Origin: Burkholderia pseudomultivorans
GTDB taxonomy: Bacteria; Pseudomonadota; Gammaproteobacteria; Burkholderiales; Burkholderiaceae
Direction: 5' to 3'
NCBI RefSeq assembly: GCF_902499075.1
Contig: NZ_CABVPP010000001.1
Location: forward strand, 310,001 to 374,000
DNA length: 64,000 bases
In this document: positions 36,023 through 48,857 of the stretch, piece by piece
How the letters are laid out: every line of letters begins with the position of its first letter
Position numbering within the stretch: position 1 is the stretch's first letter
Translations under genes and position numbers: made by a program
Notes under the pieces: generated by a model
Told to the model about the DNA's origin: nothing
Databases searched by the model: none
What the model saw: only the letters and a program-made list of their open reading frames with translations

Positions 36023-38485
36023 TCAAGCCTGCTTCGCCTTCGCCGCGCGCGCCGTATCCGCGAGGATCTTTTCGACCCGCTCGACGTAGGTCTCGGTCCC
36101 GAACCGGCGCACCGCGGTCGCGCGCCCGCTCGCGACCAGCCGCTCGCGCAGCCGCGCATCGGAGCGCAGCGCGTCCAGCGCATCGGCGAGCGCGGTCGCG
36201 TCGCCCGGTTCGCACAGCAGTCCGTTGTCGCCGTGCTCGATGATCTCGATCACGCCGCCCGCGCGCGCCGCGACGACCGGCCGGCGCGCCAGCATGCCCT
36301 CGACGATCACGCGGCCGAACGGCTCCGGCGTGATCGACGTATGCGCGACGACGTCGACGGCCTTCATGCAGGCCGCGATGTCGCGCTGGAAGCCGACGAA
36401 ATGCACGCGTTCGTCCATCCCGTGCCGCGCGACGTATTCGTGCAGCTGCGCCGCGTATTCGTCCTCGCCGAACAGCGGCGCGCCGACCAGCACCACGTGC
36501 ATGTCCGGCTGCCGCGCGGCGGCCTCCAGCAGCACGTGCTGCCCCTTCCAGCGCGCGAGGCGGCTGAACGAGCCGACCAGCCACGCATGCTCGGGCAGCC
36601 CGAAGCGCGCGCGCAGCGCGGCCTGGCTGACGCCGTCCAGCGCGTCGAACGGCTCGGCCGAAATGCCGTTGAACACGACGTCGACGTGCTGCGGCGTAAA
36701 GCCGGTCAGCGCGCGGAACGCCTGCGCGGACGCGTCCGAGTTCGCGATCACGCGCGTCACGCCGAGCCGCGCGCAGTACTTGATCGCCAGCAGCTGCTTG
36801 CTGCCGAAATGGTCGTCGCTGACGATGTCGCGCAGATGCCAGACCACCGGCTTGCGCGCGAGCCGCCCGGCGAGCGCGGCGACCACCATCGCGCGCTGCG
36901 TGTTCGCATAGATCACCTCGGCGCGGCGCGCGCGGCGCGCGACGTCGCGCACCAGCCGCACCAGCTGCTTCAGCGCGCCGAGCGACACGCCGCCCTGCTT
37001 GCGCACGCCCGCGAGCGCGCCCTGGTCGACCACGTCGACGCGCGCGCCGATCTCGTCGAGCGCCGCGCGGAACGGGCCGTCGTCGAACAGCAGCACGTCG
37101 GCGTTCGCGCGCATGTGCTTCATGATCTCGAGCAGCGACAGCTCCGCGCCGCCGAGCACGCCGCTCTGGTCGAGCACGAGCGTCGCCGGGCCGCGCGCGG
37201 CCGGCATCGGCGCGGCCACGCCGCGCTGCGCGGTCGCGCCCGGCAGCGCCGCCTCGACGTAGTCGAGAAAGCGCTTGCGGAAGGTGTCGGCGGAAAACCG
37301 CTCCGCGTTCGCGCGGCACGCGTGCGGCGTGAAGCGCTGCGGCGCGCGCTCGAAATCGTCGACGGCCGCGACGATCGCGTGCGGCGTCTGCTCGTCGAAG
37401 AACAGCCCGGTCGGATGCGCGTCCGAGCGCGGATCGCGCACGGTCTCGAGCGCGCCGCCCTTGCCGTAGGCGATCACCGGCGTGCCGCAGGCCTGCGCCT
37501 CGACCACCGAGATCCCGAAATCCTCCTCCGCCGCGAACACGAACGCCTTCGCGCGCCGCATCCGGTCGTGCAGCACCGCGAACGGCTGGTAGCCCATGAT
37601 CTCGACGTTCGGGCCGGCCTTCGCGCGGATCTTGTCCATCTCCGGGCCGTCGCCGATCACGACCAGCTTGCGCTCCGGCGTTTGCGCAAACGCTTCGACG
37701 ATCAGGTCGATCTTCTTGTACGGCACCATCCGCGACGCCGTCAGGTAGAAATCCTCCTTGACGGTATTCAGCGAGAAGCCGTCGACGTCGACCGGCGGAA
37801 AGATCACCGCCGCGTCGCGGTGGTAAACCTTGCGGATGCGCCGCGCGATGAACGCGGAGTTCGCGATGAAGCCGTCGACCGCGTTCGCGGTGCGCGTATC
37901 CCAGTTGCGGATGTAGTGCAGGATCATCCGCGCGAGCAGCGATTTCGGCCCGTGCGTGAGGTTCGACTGTTCCAAATACTGGTGCTGCAGGTCCCACGCA
38001 TAGCGGATCGGCGAATGCACGTAGCTGATGTGCATCTGGTCCGGCCCGGTCAGCACGCCCTTCGCGACCGCGTGACTGCTCGAGATCACGAGGTCGTACC
38101 CGGACACGTCGAGCTGCTCGATCGCGAGCGGCATCAGCGGCAGGTAGCTGCGGTACTTGGTGCGCGCGAACGGCAGCTTCTGGATGAACGACGTCGTCAC
38201 GCGCTTGCCGCGCACGAACATGCGGTCGTCGAGAAAATCGACGAGGCTGAACAGGTCCGCGTCGGGGAAGCACGCGACGATCTGTTCGAGCACGCGCTCG
38301 GCGCCCGCGTAGGTCACCAGCCAGTCGTGGACGATCGCCACGCGCAGCGGCCGGGATGCGTCGCGCGCGGGTGCGGCTTCGCGGCGCGCGGTGCGCAGCG
38401 CGGCCGCTTCGCCGGCGCCGGCCGCAGCCGTCGCGTCGGCCGTCGCCGCATTGAGGATGGCGTGTTCCGCCAGATCGCGATTCAT
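36023..38485 (-). CDS. bceR: Two-domain GT4 glycosyltransferase (probable BceR)
   Basis: 820 residues holding two complete GT-B glycosyltransferases in tandem. The first unit (about 45-430) starts RVAIVHDWLVTYAGAERVLEQI and has the donor-site motif VFAAEEDFGISVVEAQACGTPVIAYGKGG. The second (about 450-815) starts LVLDQSGVLGGAELSLLEIM and has HTSITPEPFGRVIVEGMLARRPVVAARAGG. Each carries the E-x7-E-type signature of GT4 enzymes. The fusion suggests that two sugars are added successively to the lipid-linked cepacian repeat on the cytoplasmic face. GAGGAAA precedes ATG 38485, which overlaps the flippase stop by four bases. Naming follows the described bifunctional BceR. Confidence 0.9.
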   Translation of the reverse strand: MNRDLAEHAILNAATADATAAAGAGEAAALRTARREAAPARDASRPLRVAIVHDWLVTYAGAERVLEQIVACFPDADLFSLVDFLDDRMFVRGKRVTTSFIQKLPFARTKYRSYLPLMPLAIEQLDVSGYDLVISSSHAVAKGVLTGPDQMHISYVHSPIRYAWDLQHQYLEQSNLTHGPKSLLARMILHYIRNWDTRTANAVDGFIANSAFIARRIRKVYHRDAAVIFPPVDVDGFSLNTVKEDFYLTASRMVPYKKIDLIVEAFAQTPERKLVVIGDGPEMDKIRAKAGPNVEIMGYQPFAVLHDRMRRAKAFVFAAEEDFGISVVEAQACGTPVIAYGKGGALETVRDPRSDAHPTGLFFDEQTPHAIVAAVDDFERAPQRFTPHACRANAERFSADTFRKRFLDYVEAALPGATAQRGVAAPMPAARGPATLVLDQSGVLGGAELSLLEIMKHMRANADVLLFDDGPFRAALDEIGARVDVVDQGALAGVRKQGGVSLGALKQLVRLVRDVARRARRAEVIYANTQRAMVVAALAGRLARKPVVWHLRDIVSDDHFGSKQLLAIKYCARLGVTRVIANSDASAQAFRALTGFTPQHVDVVFNGISAEPFDALDGVSQAALRARFGLPEHAWLVGSFSRLARWKGQHVLLEAAARQPDMHVVLVGAPLFGEDEYAAQLHEYVARHGMDERVHFVGFQRDIAACMKAVDVVAHTSITPEPFGRVIVEGMLARRPVVAARAGGVIEIIEHGDNGLLCEPGDATALADALDALRSDARLRERLVASGRATAVRRFGTETYVERVEKILADTARAAKAKQA

Positions 38486-39948
38486 GTGGTTTTCCTCGCA
38501 TTGAGACGGAGAATCAGGCCGAGGGCCAGCGCACGCAGCCCCGGCGTCATCGTGAGCGACCATGCGACGTTCAGCGCCAGCACGACCGCGCACATGCCGA
38601 TCGACTCGACGAGCGCCGGCCACGCCTGCGCCAGAAACAGACTCGCGAGCAGGAACGCGAGGTGCGCGAGCATGTCGAGCACGATCGCGCGCATCCGGAT
38701 CGCCGACAGGTACAGCAGCACGCCGTAGTCGACCAGCGCGCGCGTCGCGACGACCACCGCCGCGCCGATCAGCCCGAAGTGATGAATGCCGAACCACAGG
38801 CCGCCGACGAAGAACGGCATCTCGACGAGCCCGGCGATCGCCGCGCGCGCCGGATTGACCTGCGACTGGATCAGGATCCGCGTGACGCTCGCCTGCCCGA
38901 CGAGCCACACGCTGATCACCAGCACGCGGCCGACCGGCGCCGAATGCGCGGCCAGGTCGGGGCCGACCCACAGCGTGAGGAACGGCGCCAGCGCGAAGAT
39001 CGCGACGATGCCGATCGGCGTGAACACGCCGTTCAGGAATTCGAGCGACTGGCGCGCGAGCGTGTCCGCGTGATCGCGGCCGACCGCCGACAGGCGCGGG
39101 AACAGCGTGCGCACCAGCGCGTTCGGCAGCATGTTCAGCCGCGTGACGAGGTTCTGCGGCACCGTGTAGTAGGTGACGAACTTCGCGCCCATGCCGGCGC
39201 CGAGCATCACGCGATCGAGCGTGTCGGCGACCATGCTCGCGGTGCTCGCGATCAGCATCCAGCCGCCGAAGTTGAACAGCCCTTTCGCGGTGCCCCACTT
39301 CGGCGGATCGATGCGCGTGATGCCGAGCACCTTGATGCTCGCGTGACCGAGCATCACCGCCGCGACCAGCCGCGCGACGACGGCCGCGGCCAGCACCGTC
39401 TGCAGGTTCGGCGCGATCCACCACGCGGCGCCGAGCGGCAGCAGCTGGAACAGGAAGGTGCCGATCGTCTGGTTCGTGTTGAACACGCCGAAGCGCTCGG
39501 CGCCGTTGATCGCGCCGGCGAACACCCACGACACGTTCGCGAGCGGGATCGCGAGCGCGAGCCACGGCAGCGCGAGATACACCTCGTGCTGCATCGCGGC
39601 CGACACCTTCGTGAAGTACGCGGTGTAGACGAACGCGCCGAAATAGATCAGCAGCCCGCCCGCGATGCCGGTGCCGAGGTTCAGCCAGAACGCGCTCCAG
39701 AACACGCGCGCGCTCTCGGCGGCGTCGCCGCTCGCGAGCGCCTTCGAGATGTGGTTCTGCGCGGCCATGCTCATCCCGAGATCGAGGATCCCGAAATAGC
39801 CGATCAGCGTCCACACCAGACTGACGACGCCGTAGCGTTCGACGCCGAGCGCGTGGATATAGGCGGGCACCGTCACCAGCGACACGAAGGTCGGCAGGAT
39901 CAGCCCGATGAAGTTGATCGAAACGTTCTTGAGTATGCCTTTGTCCAT
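38482..39948 (-). CDS. bceQ: MOP-superfamily polysaccharide flippase (probable BceQ, Wzx-like)
   Basis: 488 residues with about 12-14 membrane helices. The start MDKGILKNVSINFIGLILPTFVSLVTVPAYI and IGYFGILDLGMSMAAQNHISKALASGD are typical of the Wzx/PST branch of the multidrug/oligosaccharidyl-lipid/polysaccharide exporters. It would flip undecaprenyl-linked repeat units across the inner membrane. AAGGC lies 7 bases before ATG 39948, and it is 26 bases downstream of bceP and overlaps bceR by four bases, so the three form one operon. The name follows the published bce-II order. Confidence 0.88.
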   Translation of the reverse strand: MDKGILKNVSINFIGLILPTFVSLVTVPAYIHALGVERYGVVSLVWTLIGYFGILDLGMSMAAQNHISKALASGDAAESARVFWSAFWLNLGTGIAGGLLIYFGAFVYTAYFTKVSAAMQHEVYLALPWLALAIPLANVSWVFAGAINGAERFGVFNTNQTIGTFLFQLLPLGAAWWIAPNLQTVLAAAVVARLVAAVMLGHASIKVLGITRIDPPKWGTAKGLFNFGGWMLIASTASMVADTLDRVMLGAGMGAKFVTYYTVPQNLVTRLNMLPNALVRTLFPRLSAVGRDHADTLARQSLEFLNGVFTPIGIVAIFALAPFLTLWVGPDLAAHSAPVGRVLVISVWLVGQASVTRILIQSQVNPARAAIAGLVEMPFFVGGLWFGIHHFGLIGAAVVVATRALVDYGVLLYLSAIRMRAIVLDMLAHLAFLLASLFLAQAWPALVESIGMCAVVLALNVAWSLTMTPGLRALALGLILRLNARKTT

Positions 39949-39974
39949 GCTTGTGCCTTGTCGACGACCGCGCG

Positions 39975-42191
39975 TCACGGTTTCCAGCGATACATCAGCA
40001 CCTTGCCGCGCGCGTCTTCCTCGACGAACACCAGGTATTCGCCGTTCTCGCGCCGGAACGCGCTGATGCCGAACGGCACGTCGACCCAGCCCGACGCCTT
40101 GCCGACTTCCGCGCCCGGGCTCATCACGCCGACCTCCTTGCCGGTTTCCTTGTCGTACACGTGGATCTTGCCGACCGGCTCCACCGTGAAAATGTAGCGG
40201 CCCTCGACGGTGATCCCGATCAGGTCGAGGATCGGCTTCGCGTCGAGCTGCCACGGCAGCGCGACCGTATAGCGCGCCACCGGCGAGCCCGTCGACCACT
40301 TGTCGAAGCGCACCAGCACGCGGCCGACTTCCTTGTTGATGCCCGGCTGCGGCGGCGCGTCGGCCGTGTAGCCGGTCACGTACAGCGTGTCGGTCTGCGG
40401 CTCGTAGATCGCGCGGCGCAGCTGCGTGAACGGCTGCGGCATCGGATAGGTCGTGACCTTGTCGTACGCGTAGATCGGGTTGCCGGCCTTGTCGACGCCG
40501 CCATAGCGGAAGCGGTGAATCCCGCGCACGTCGCTGGTGCGCCAGATGTCGCCCTTCGTGTCGACCCACCAGCCCCAGCCGCCCGCCTTCGCCTTGCCGG
40601 TCGTGTTGATCTCGAACTCGTCCGCGTCGAGGCGGCCGTTGCCGTTCGCGTCGCGCCACATCCAGTCGCCGCCGGGCGGCTTGTTCGGCACCTTGTCGAC
40701 CGGCCGCGCGCGGCCCGCGATCAGCCCGGACGGAATCGCGACCTCGCCGTCGCGCTTCGCGTCGAAGCGGTAGATCTTCAGGTGATCGGCGTACATGTCG
40801 GTCAGGTACAGGAACGTGCGGCCATCCAGCCGGCGCGCGGTCGGCATGCCGGGCCACTGGTCGGTGTGGAACACCGGATCGTCCGGATACTTGAAGCGGT
40901 TCGACAGGAAGCCGACGTATTTCCAGTCCTGGCCCGGCGGCTTCGACAGGTCGAGCTCGAAGCGCTTGTTGCCCGTGTAGACGCTGTTCGGTCGCGCAGG
41001 ATCGAGCCACGCGCCGTCGACGAACAGCAGCCCCTGCACCTGCCAGCGCAGCGCACCGTCCGGCGTGTAGCTTTCGAGCACCGCGCCGAGCCCCGCACCG
41101 ATCGTGTCGTGGCGCGGCCCGATGCCGTTCATCGCGACATAGATATTGCCGGCGCGATCGACGCCGACGCCCGTCAGCCCGTTGAAACGCTGCGGCCCCG
41201 GCCGGCCCGGCACCGGGCCCGCGAAGATGCCGCCGCGCGTGCCGAGCGTGCCCGACGGCGCATAGCCCTTGCCGCCCTTCGAGAAAATCAGGATCTGCTG
41301 GCGCGGGCCGTTGTCCGCGACCAGCACGCGGCCCTTCGCGTCGACCGCGACGTCCACCGCGTCGGTGCCGTCCGGCAGCGCGGGCGCGTCGTCGAGCTTG
41401 CGGCCGTCCGCCCGCACGTGCACCAGATGTGCGGGACCGTGCAACGTATCGGTCAGCAGCCACAGCGTGCCGTCGCCGGCGAGCGCGATGCGTCCCGGCT
41501 CGTGCGCGCTCCACGTGCCCTTCTTCTGCATCGTCTCGGCGTCGTAGACGTCGACCTCGTCGTGCGACGGATTGGTCGCGAACAGCGTCTTGTCGTCGGC
41601 CGCGAGGCCGCCGACTTCCGCCTTCACGTCGCCCGCTTCCGAGCGCGCCGGCGCCGGCACCTCGTTGACCATCATGAAGCTCGCGGCCATCCGCGCGCGG
41701 CCGGCATCGGCGCGCCCGCCGGGCGCGACCTGCGGCGCTGCGCGGAACGGCGCCGGCTGCTTCATGTCGCCGAGCGTGCGCCGCGAGATGCCGAACCACT
41801 GCTTGCCCTTGTCCGGCCAGATGCCGGGCGACTGCAGATGGCCGCGCTCGTTGCCGACGCCGATCGCGACATACGCGTACTTGCTGTTGACCGCGATCGC
41901 ATTGCCGCCGAGATTGCCCCAGCCGTGCGTGCCGCCCGCGAAGCCGAGCATCTTGCCGTCCTGGTAGACGCTCGCCTCGGCGCCGCTCTCGTCCCACGGC
42001 GCATTCGTATACACCTTGCCTTCGGGCGTGACCGCGATCGCGCGGATGTCGATCTGCGTCCAGCTGCCGTCGCCATAGCCGAACGTGTTGCCGATCCACG
42101 ACGTCGTCGCGGGCAACACCGTTTCAGCTTGCGCGGTGCCGGTCAGCAGCGCCGTGCACACCGTCATGCCTACCAGAATCAGACGTCGCAA
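39975..42191 (-). CDS. bceP: Secreted beta-propeller-like protein of the exopolysaccharide cluster (probable BceP)
   Basis: 738 residues, starting with TTG 42191 behind GGAGAAG. An N-terminal signal peptide, RRLILVGMTVCTALLTGTAQA, ends before ETVLPATT, so the protein is periplasmic or secreted. The body has repeated strand-turn units with GNIYVAMNG, GRVLVADNGPRQQILIFSK, GTLWLLTD and NGRLDADEFEIN, resembling NHL/SMP-30 six-bladed propellers; the DANGNGRLDADEFEI stretch looks like an EF-hand-type calcium loop. It is the first gene of the bceP-bceQ-bceR operon. The function is unknown; binding or trimming of the polysaccharide is a guess. A quinoprotein-type enzyme is less likely, because no haem or PQQ motif is seen. 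Confidence 0.82.
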   Translation of the reverse strand: MRRLILVGMTVCTALLTGTAQAETVLPATTSWIGNTFGYGDGSWTQIDIRAIAVTPEGKVYTNAPWDESGAEASVYQDGKMLGFAGGTHGWGNLGGNAIAVNSKYAYVAIGVGNERGHLQSPGIWPDKGKQWFGISRRTLGDMKQPAPFRAAPQVAPGGRADAGRARMAASFMMVNEVPAPARSEAGDVKAEVGGLAADDKTLFATNPSHDEVDVYDAETMQKKGTWSAHEPGRIALAGDGTLWLLTDTLHGPAHLVHVRADGRKLDDAPALPDGTDAVDVAVDAKGRVLVADNGPRQQILIFSKGGKGYAPSGTLGTRGGIFAGPVPGRPGPQRFNGLTGVGVDRAGNIYVAMNGIGPRHDTIGAGLGAVLESYTPDGALRWQVQGLLFVDGAWLDPARPNSVYTGNKRFELDLSKPPGQDWKYVGFLSNRFKYPDDPVFHTDQWPGMPTARRLDGRTFLYLTDMYADHLKIYRFDAKRDGEVAIPSGLIAGRARPVDKVPNKPPGGDWMWRDANGNGRLDADEFEINTTGKAKAGGWGWWVDTKGDIWRTSDVRGIHRFRYGGVDKAGNPIYAYDKVTTYPMPQPFTQLRRAIYEPQTDTLYVTGYTADAPPQPGINKEVGRVLVRFDKWSTGSPVARYTVALPWQLDAKPILDLIGITVEGRYIFTVEPVGKIHVYDKETGKEVGVMSPGAEVGKASGWVDVPFGISAFRRENGEYLVFVEEDARGKVLMYRWKP

Positions 42192-42650
42192 TGCGCTTCT
42201 CCAGACTCGATACGGAAGCGGCCGGGCCGCGGCAAAGGATCGCCGGACTGCCCTGTCGCTAAATGGGTTTCAAACGTCGCGATGCAGGTTACAAGCAAAA
42301 ATAATCACAAGAAATTTGGAAATATTTGGGGATGTTTCTGCGTGAAATATCGAACCGGAACAGATTCCCATCGCCACCGAAAACCGGCAATAACGACCGC
42401 ATTTCGTATTTTTTATCTGTAGAAAATGCCGCTTCGGCATGCTCATGGCGGCTGGCCGGGCGTCAAGCTTTCATTTTCCGATTGAAATTTCCCGATTCGA
42501 TTGTTTTCGGGCGGATAAATGACACGCGTTTTTTTGCCGATTTCTTTTCCCTAGAATCGATTTCGATTCGATATTTCAATTCAAAGGCATGCATTACGTT
42601 CACGCATCGGATGCACGACGTGCTGGCGCGCGTCGCGAAGGAGCGGCGCG
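42192..42650. other. Divergent control region of the exopolysaccharide cluster
   Basis: 459 bases between the bceP start (minus) and the bceO start (plus), markedly AT-rich from about 42280 to 42600. No ORF is credible. It must hold promoters for the bceP-Q-R and bceO-N-rmd operons. No JUMPStart/ops-like element was recognised. Confidence 0.5.
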
Positions 42651-45739
<3,089 letters not shown>

Positions 45740-45789
45740 CACGGTGCGTCGGCGCGTTGCGCAGACGATATAGACCGCCCCAAACGAAC

Positions 45790-45830
45790 GAGCCGTTCGC
45801 GCCGGCATTGCCCGGCGCGAACGGCTCTTT
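45790..45830. terminator. Strong hairpin terminator shared by convergent rmd and metZ
   Basis: A perfect 16-bp stem, GAGCCGTTCGCGCCGG (45790-45805) with its complement at 45812-45827 over a six-base loop, is followed by TTT on the plus strand and by GTTCGTTTG on the minus strand. It lies between the convergent stop codons at 45739 and 45855, so it can serve both directions. Confidence 0.78.
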
Positions 45831-45854
45831 GCATCGATGCGGCTCGCGCCGCGC

Positions 45855-47045
45855 TCAGGCGTCCAGCCCGCGCGCGAGATCGTTGCGCAGGTCGCCCGCG
45901 TTTTCGAGGCCGACCGACAGGCGGATCAGCCCTTCGCCGATCCCGGCCGCGGCGCGCGCTTCCGGCGTGATGCGGCCGTGCGTCGTGGTCGCCGGGTGGG
46001 TGATCGTCGAGCGCGTATCGCCGAGGTTGCCGGTAATCGAGATCAGCTTCGTGCTGTCGATCACGCGCCATGCGTTCGCGCGCTGCTGCTCGGGCGTGTC
46101 GCCCTTCAGCTCGAACGACACGAGCGCCCCGCCCGCCTTCTGCTGGCGCTTCGCGAGCTCATGCTGCGGATGCGATTCGAGGCCCGGATAGAACACGCGC
46201 GCGACGGCCGGATGCGAGTCGAGCCAGCGCGCGATTTCCAGCGCGTTCGCCGACTGCTTCTCGACGCGCAGCGACAGCGTCTCCATCCCCTTCAGCAGCA
46301 CCCATGCGTTGAACGCCGACAGCGTCGGGCCCGCGCTGCGCACGAACGGGAACACCTTGCCCATGATGAAGTCCTTCGAGCCGACCAGCGCGCCGCCCAG
46401 CACGCGGCCCTGGCCGTCGAGGAACTTGGTCGCCGAGTGCATCACGACATCCGCGCCGAGCTTCAGCGGCTGCTGCAGCACCGGGCTGCAGAAACAGTTG
46501 TCGACGACGAACAGCGCGTTCGCGGCCTTCGCGATCTTGCCGATCGCCTCGATGTCGGCGAGCTCGGTCAGCGGGTTCGACGGCGTCTCGAGGAAGAACA
46601 TCTTCGTTTCGGGACGCACGGCTTGCTGCCATGCGTTCAGGTCGGTCGGATCGACGAAGGTCGTCGTGATCCCGAACTTGCTGAAGATCTGCGAGAACAT
46701 CCCGAGCGTCGAGCCGAACAGGCTGCGCGAGCTGACGAGGTGGTCGCCCGCCTGCAGCGCGGCCATCACGACCGACATGATCGCAGCCATTCCCGACGCG
46801 GTCGCGATGCACGCCTCGCCGCCCTCGAGCGCCGCGAGACGCTCCTGGAACATCGTGACGGTCGGGTTCGTGAAGCGCGAATAGGTGAAATAGTCTTCCG
46901 AGTTCGCGAAGCGCTCGGCCGCTTCGGCCGCGCTCTTGAAGCAGAAGCTCGACGTGAGGAACAGCGCTTCCGAATGCTCGTTGAAGTCGCTGCGCAGCGT
47001 GCCCGCGCGCACGGCGAGCGTGTCGAAGTTGAGGGAGTCGTCCAT
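45855..47045 (-). CDS. metZ: O-succinylhomoserine sulfhydrylase (MetZ)
   Basis: PLP enzyme making homocysteine from O-succinylhomoserine and sulfide (direct sulfhydrylation route of methionine synthesis). 396 residues. Family landmarks: YSRFTNPTVTMFQERLAALE (residues 55-74), ATASGMAAIMSVVMA, FVVDNCFCSPVLQQPLKLGAD and the PLP lysine K207 in HSATKFLDGQGRVLGG. ATG 47045 was chosen since the 16 upstream in-frame residues are not family-like. It follows purF but is separated from it by a terminator at 47093-47129, so it has its own promoter in about 100 bases. Confidence 0.92.
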   Translation of the reverse strand: MDDSLNFDTLAVRAGTLRSDFNEHSEALFLTSSFCFKSAAEAAERFANSEDYFTYSRFTNPTVTMFQERLAALEGGEACIATASGMAAIMSVVMAALQAGDHLVSSRSLFGSTLGMFSQIFSKFGITTTFVDPTDLNAWQQAVRPETKMFFLETPSNPLTELADIEAIGKIAKAANALFVVDNCFCSPVLQQPLKLGADVVMHSATKFLDGQGRVLGGALVGSKDFIMGKVFPFVRSAGPTLSAFNAWVLLKGMETLSLRVEKQSANALEIARWLDSHPAVARVFYPGLESHPQHELAKRQQKAGGALVSFELKGDTPEQQRANAWRVIDSTKLISITGNLGDTRSTITHPATTTHGRITPEARAAAGIGEGLIRLSVGLENAGDLRNDLARGLDA

Positions 47046-47092
47046 GTCCGTTTTCCGTATTCGATGGCCGCGCGTGCGCGCGAGCCAGGCCA

Positions 47093-47129
47093 AACAAAAA
47101 GCCCGCCATGCGTGTGCATCGGCGGGCTT
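47093..47129 (-). terminator. Intrinsic terminator after purF
   Basis: On the minus strand AAGCCCGCC (47129-47121), 13-base loop, GGCGGGCTT with the stem continuing into TTTTTGTTTGG. It lies about 145 bases after the purF stop and just upstream of metZ. Confidence 0.82.
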
Positions 47130-47273
47130 CGTGCGGTACGACAGCTCGACTCGGGCCGGCTGCCGCCGGCCTTCGCTTTAGCTGTTTGGGGTATTCGCCC
47201 CGCGTCCGCAAGCTGAAATCAAATCGACGCAAGCCCACATGCTAGCACGCTTCGGCAACAGCGTGCGCCGCGG

Positions 47274-48806
47274 TCATTCGACCGACAGTTGCAGGTTCAT
47301 CTGCGAGCGCGCGGTATCGCCGGCCGTATCGCGATCGGCCTGCGACGCCGGCGTCAGGCGCGCGCGCTCGATCGCGTCGAGATACTCGGGCGTCACGTCG
47401 CCGGTGATGTAGTCGCCGTCGAAGCACGACGCCTCGAAGCGCTCGAGCTTCGGGTTGATGTCGCGCACCGCGCGGCGCAGGTCGTCGACGTCCTGATAGA
47501 TCAGGTAGTCGGCGCCGATGATCTTCGCGACTTCGTCGTCGGTGCGGCCGTGCGCGACGAGTTCGCCGCGCGTCGGCATGTCGATGCCGTACACGTTCGG
47601 GAATTTCACGGGCGGCGCCGCCGACGCGAAGATCACCGACTTCGCGCCCGCATCGCGCGCCATCTGCACGATCTCGTGCGATGTCGTGCCGCGCACGATC
47701 GAATCGTCGACGATCAGCACGTGCTTGTCCTTGAACTCGATGCTCATCGCGTTGAGCTTCTGGCGCACCGACTTCTTGCGCACCGCCTGCCCCGGCATGA
47801 TGAAGGTGCGGCCGACGTAGCGGTTCTTGAAGAAGCCCTCGCGATACTCGACGCCGAGCTTCGCGGCGACCTGCATCGCGGCCGGGCGCGACGAGTCGGG
47901 AATCGGCATCACGACGTCGATCGGCACGTTCGGCAGCTCGCGCTTGATCTTCTCCGCGAGATAGTCGCCCATGCGCAGGCGCACGTTGTAGACCGGCACG
48001 CCGTCGAGGCACGAATCCGGACGCGCGAGATACACGTACTCGAACATGCACGGATTCAGCGTCGGGTGTTCCGCGCACTGCTGGCTGTGGAAATTGCCGG
48101 CCTGGTCGATGAAGATCGCCTCGCCCGGCAGCACGTCGCGCACGAACTCGAAGCCGATGCCTTCGACCGCGACCGATTCCGACGCGACCATCCATTCGGT
48201 GCCGTGCTCGGTCTCGAGCTTGCCGATGCAGAGCGGGCGAATGCCGAACGGATCGCGGAACGCGAGCAGGCCGTAGCCGGCGATCAGCGACACGATCGCA
48301 TACGAGCCCTGCAGACGGCGATGCACGCCCGCAACCGCCTTGAATACCGCGGCCGGATCGAGCTCGAGGCCCGTCGTCGACAGTTGCAGCTCGTGCGCGA
48401 ACACGTTGAGCAGCACTTCGCTGTCGGAATTGGTGTTGATGTGCCGGCGGTCGATCCGGAACATCTCGTCCTTCAATTGCTGCCAGTTCGTCAGGTTGCC
48501 GTTGTGCGCGAGGATGATCCCGAACGGCGCGTTCACGTAGAACGGCTGCGCCTCGGCTTCGCTCGACGCCGAGCCGGCCGTCGGGTAGCGGACCTGGCCG
48601 ATGCCGAAGGTGCCGGGCAGGCTGCGCATGTTGCGCGTGCGGAACACGTCGCGCACCATGCCGTTCGCCTTGTACATGTGGAAATTGCTGCCGTCCGCGG
48701 TCGCGATGCCCGCTGCGTCCTGACCGCGATGCTGCAGCAGCAGCAGGCTGTCATAGATCAGCTGATTGACCGGGGATTGGGAGATAACGCCTACGATGCC
48801 GCACAT
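47274..48806 (-). CDS. purF: Amidophosphoribosyltransferase (PurF)
   Basis: First committed enzyme of purine synthesis, making 5-phosphoribosylamine from PRPP and glutamine. 510 residues (E. coli 505). The start MCGIVGVISQSPVNQLIYD puts the glutaminase nucleophile Cys at position 2. The second domain shows the PRPP loop, VLIVDDSIVRGTTSHEIVQMARDAGA, near residue 370. AAGGAC precedes ATG 48806. It follows cvpA by 51 bases as in many proteobacteria, and probably belongs to the folC-dedD-cvpA-purF transcript. Confidence 0.96.
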   Translation of the reverse strand: MCGIVGVISQSPVNQLIYDSLLLLQHRGQDAAGIATADGSNFHMYKANGMVRDVFRTRNMRSLPGTFGIGQVRYPTAGSASSEAEAQPFYVNAPFGIILAHNGNLTNWQQLKDEMFRIDRRHINTNSDSEVLLNVFAHELQLSTTGLELDPAAVFKAVAGVHRRLQGSYAIVSLIAGYGLLAFRDPFGIRPLCIGKLETEHGTEWMVASESVAVEGIGFEFVRDVLPGEAIFIDQAGNFHSQQCAEHPTLNPCMFEYVYLARPDSCLDGVPVYNVRLRMGDYLAEKIKRELPNVPIDVVMPIPDSSRPAAMQVAAKLGVEYREGFFKNRYVGRTFIMPGQAVRKKSVRQKLNAMSIEFKDKHVLIVDDSIVRGTTSHEIVQMARDAGAKSVIFASAAPPVKFPNVYGIDMPTRGELVAHGRTDDEVAKIIGADYLIYQDVDDLRRAVRDINPKLERFEASCFDGDYITGDVTPEYLDAIERARLTPASQADRDTAGDTARSQMNLQLSVE

Positions 48807-48857
48807 GGCATGTCCTTCAGAATGACAAAATCGGTTCCGTCCTGCCCGGCCGCGCGA

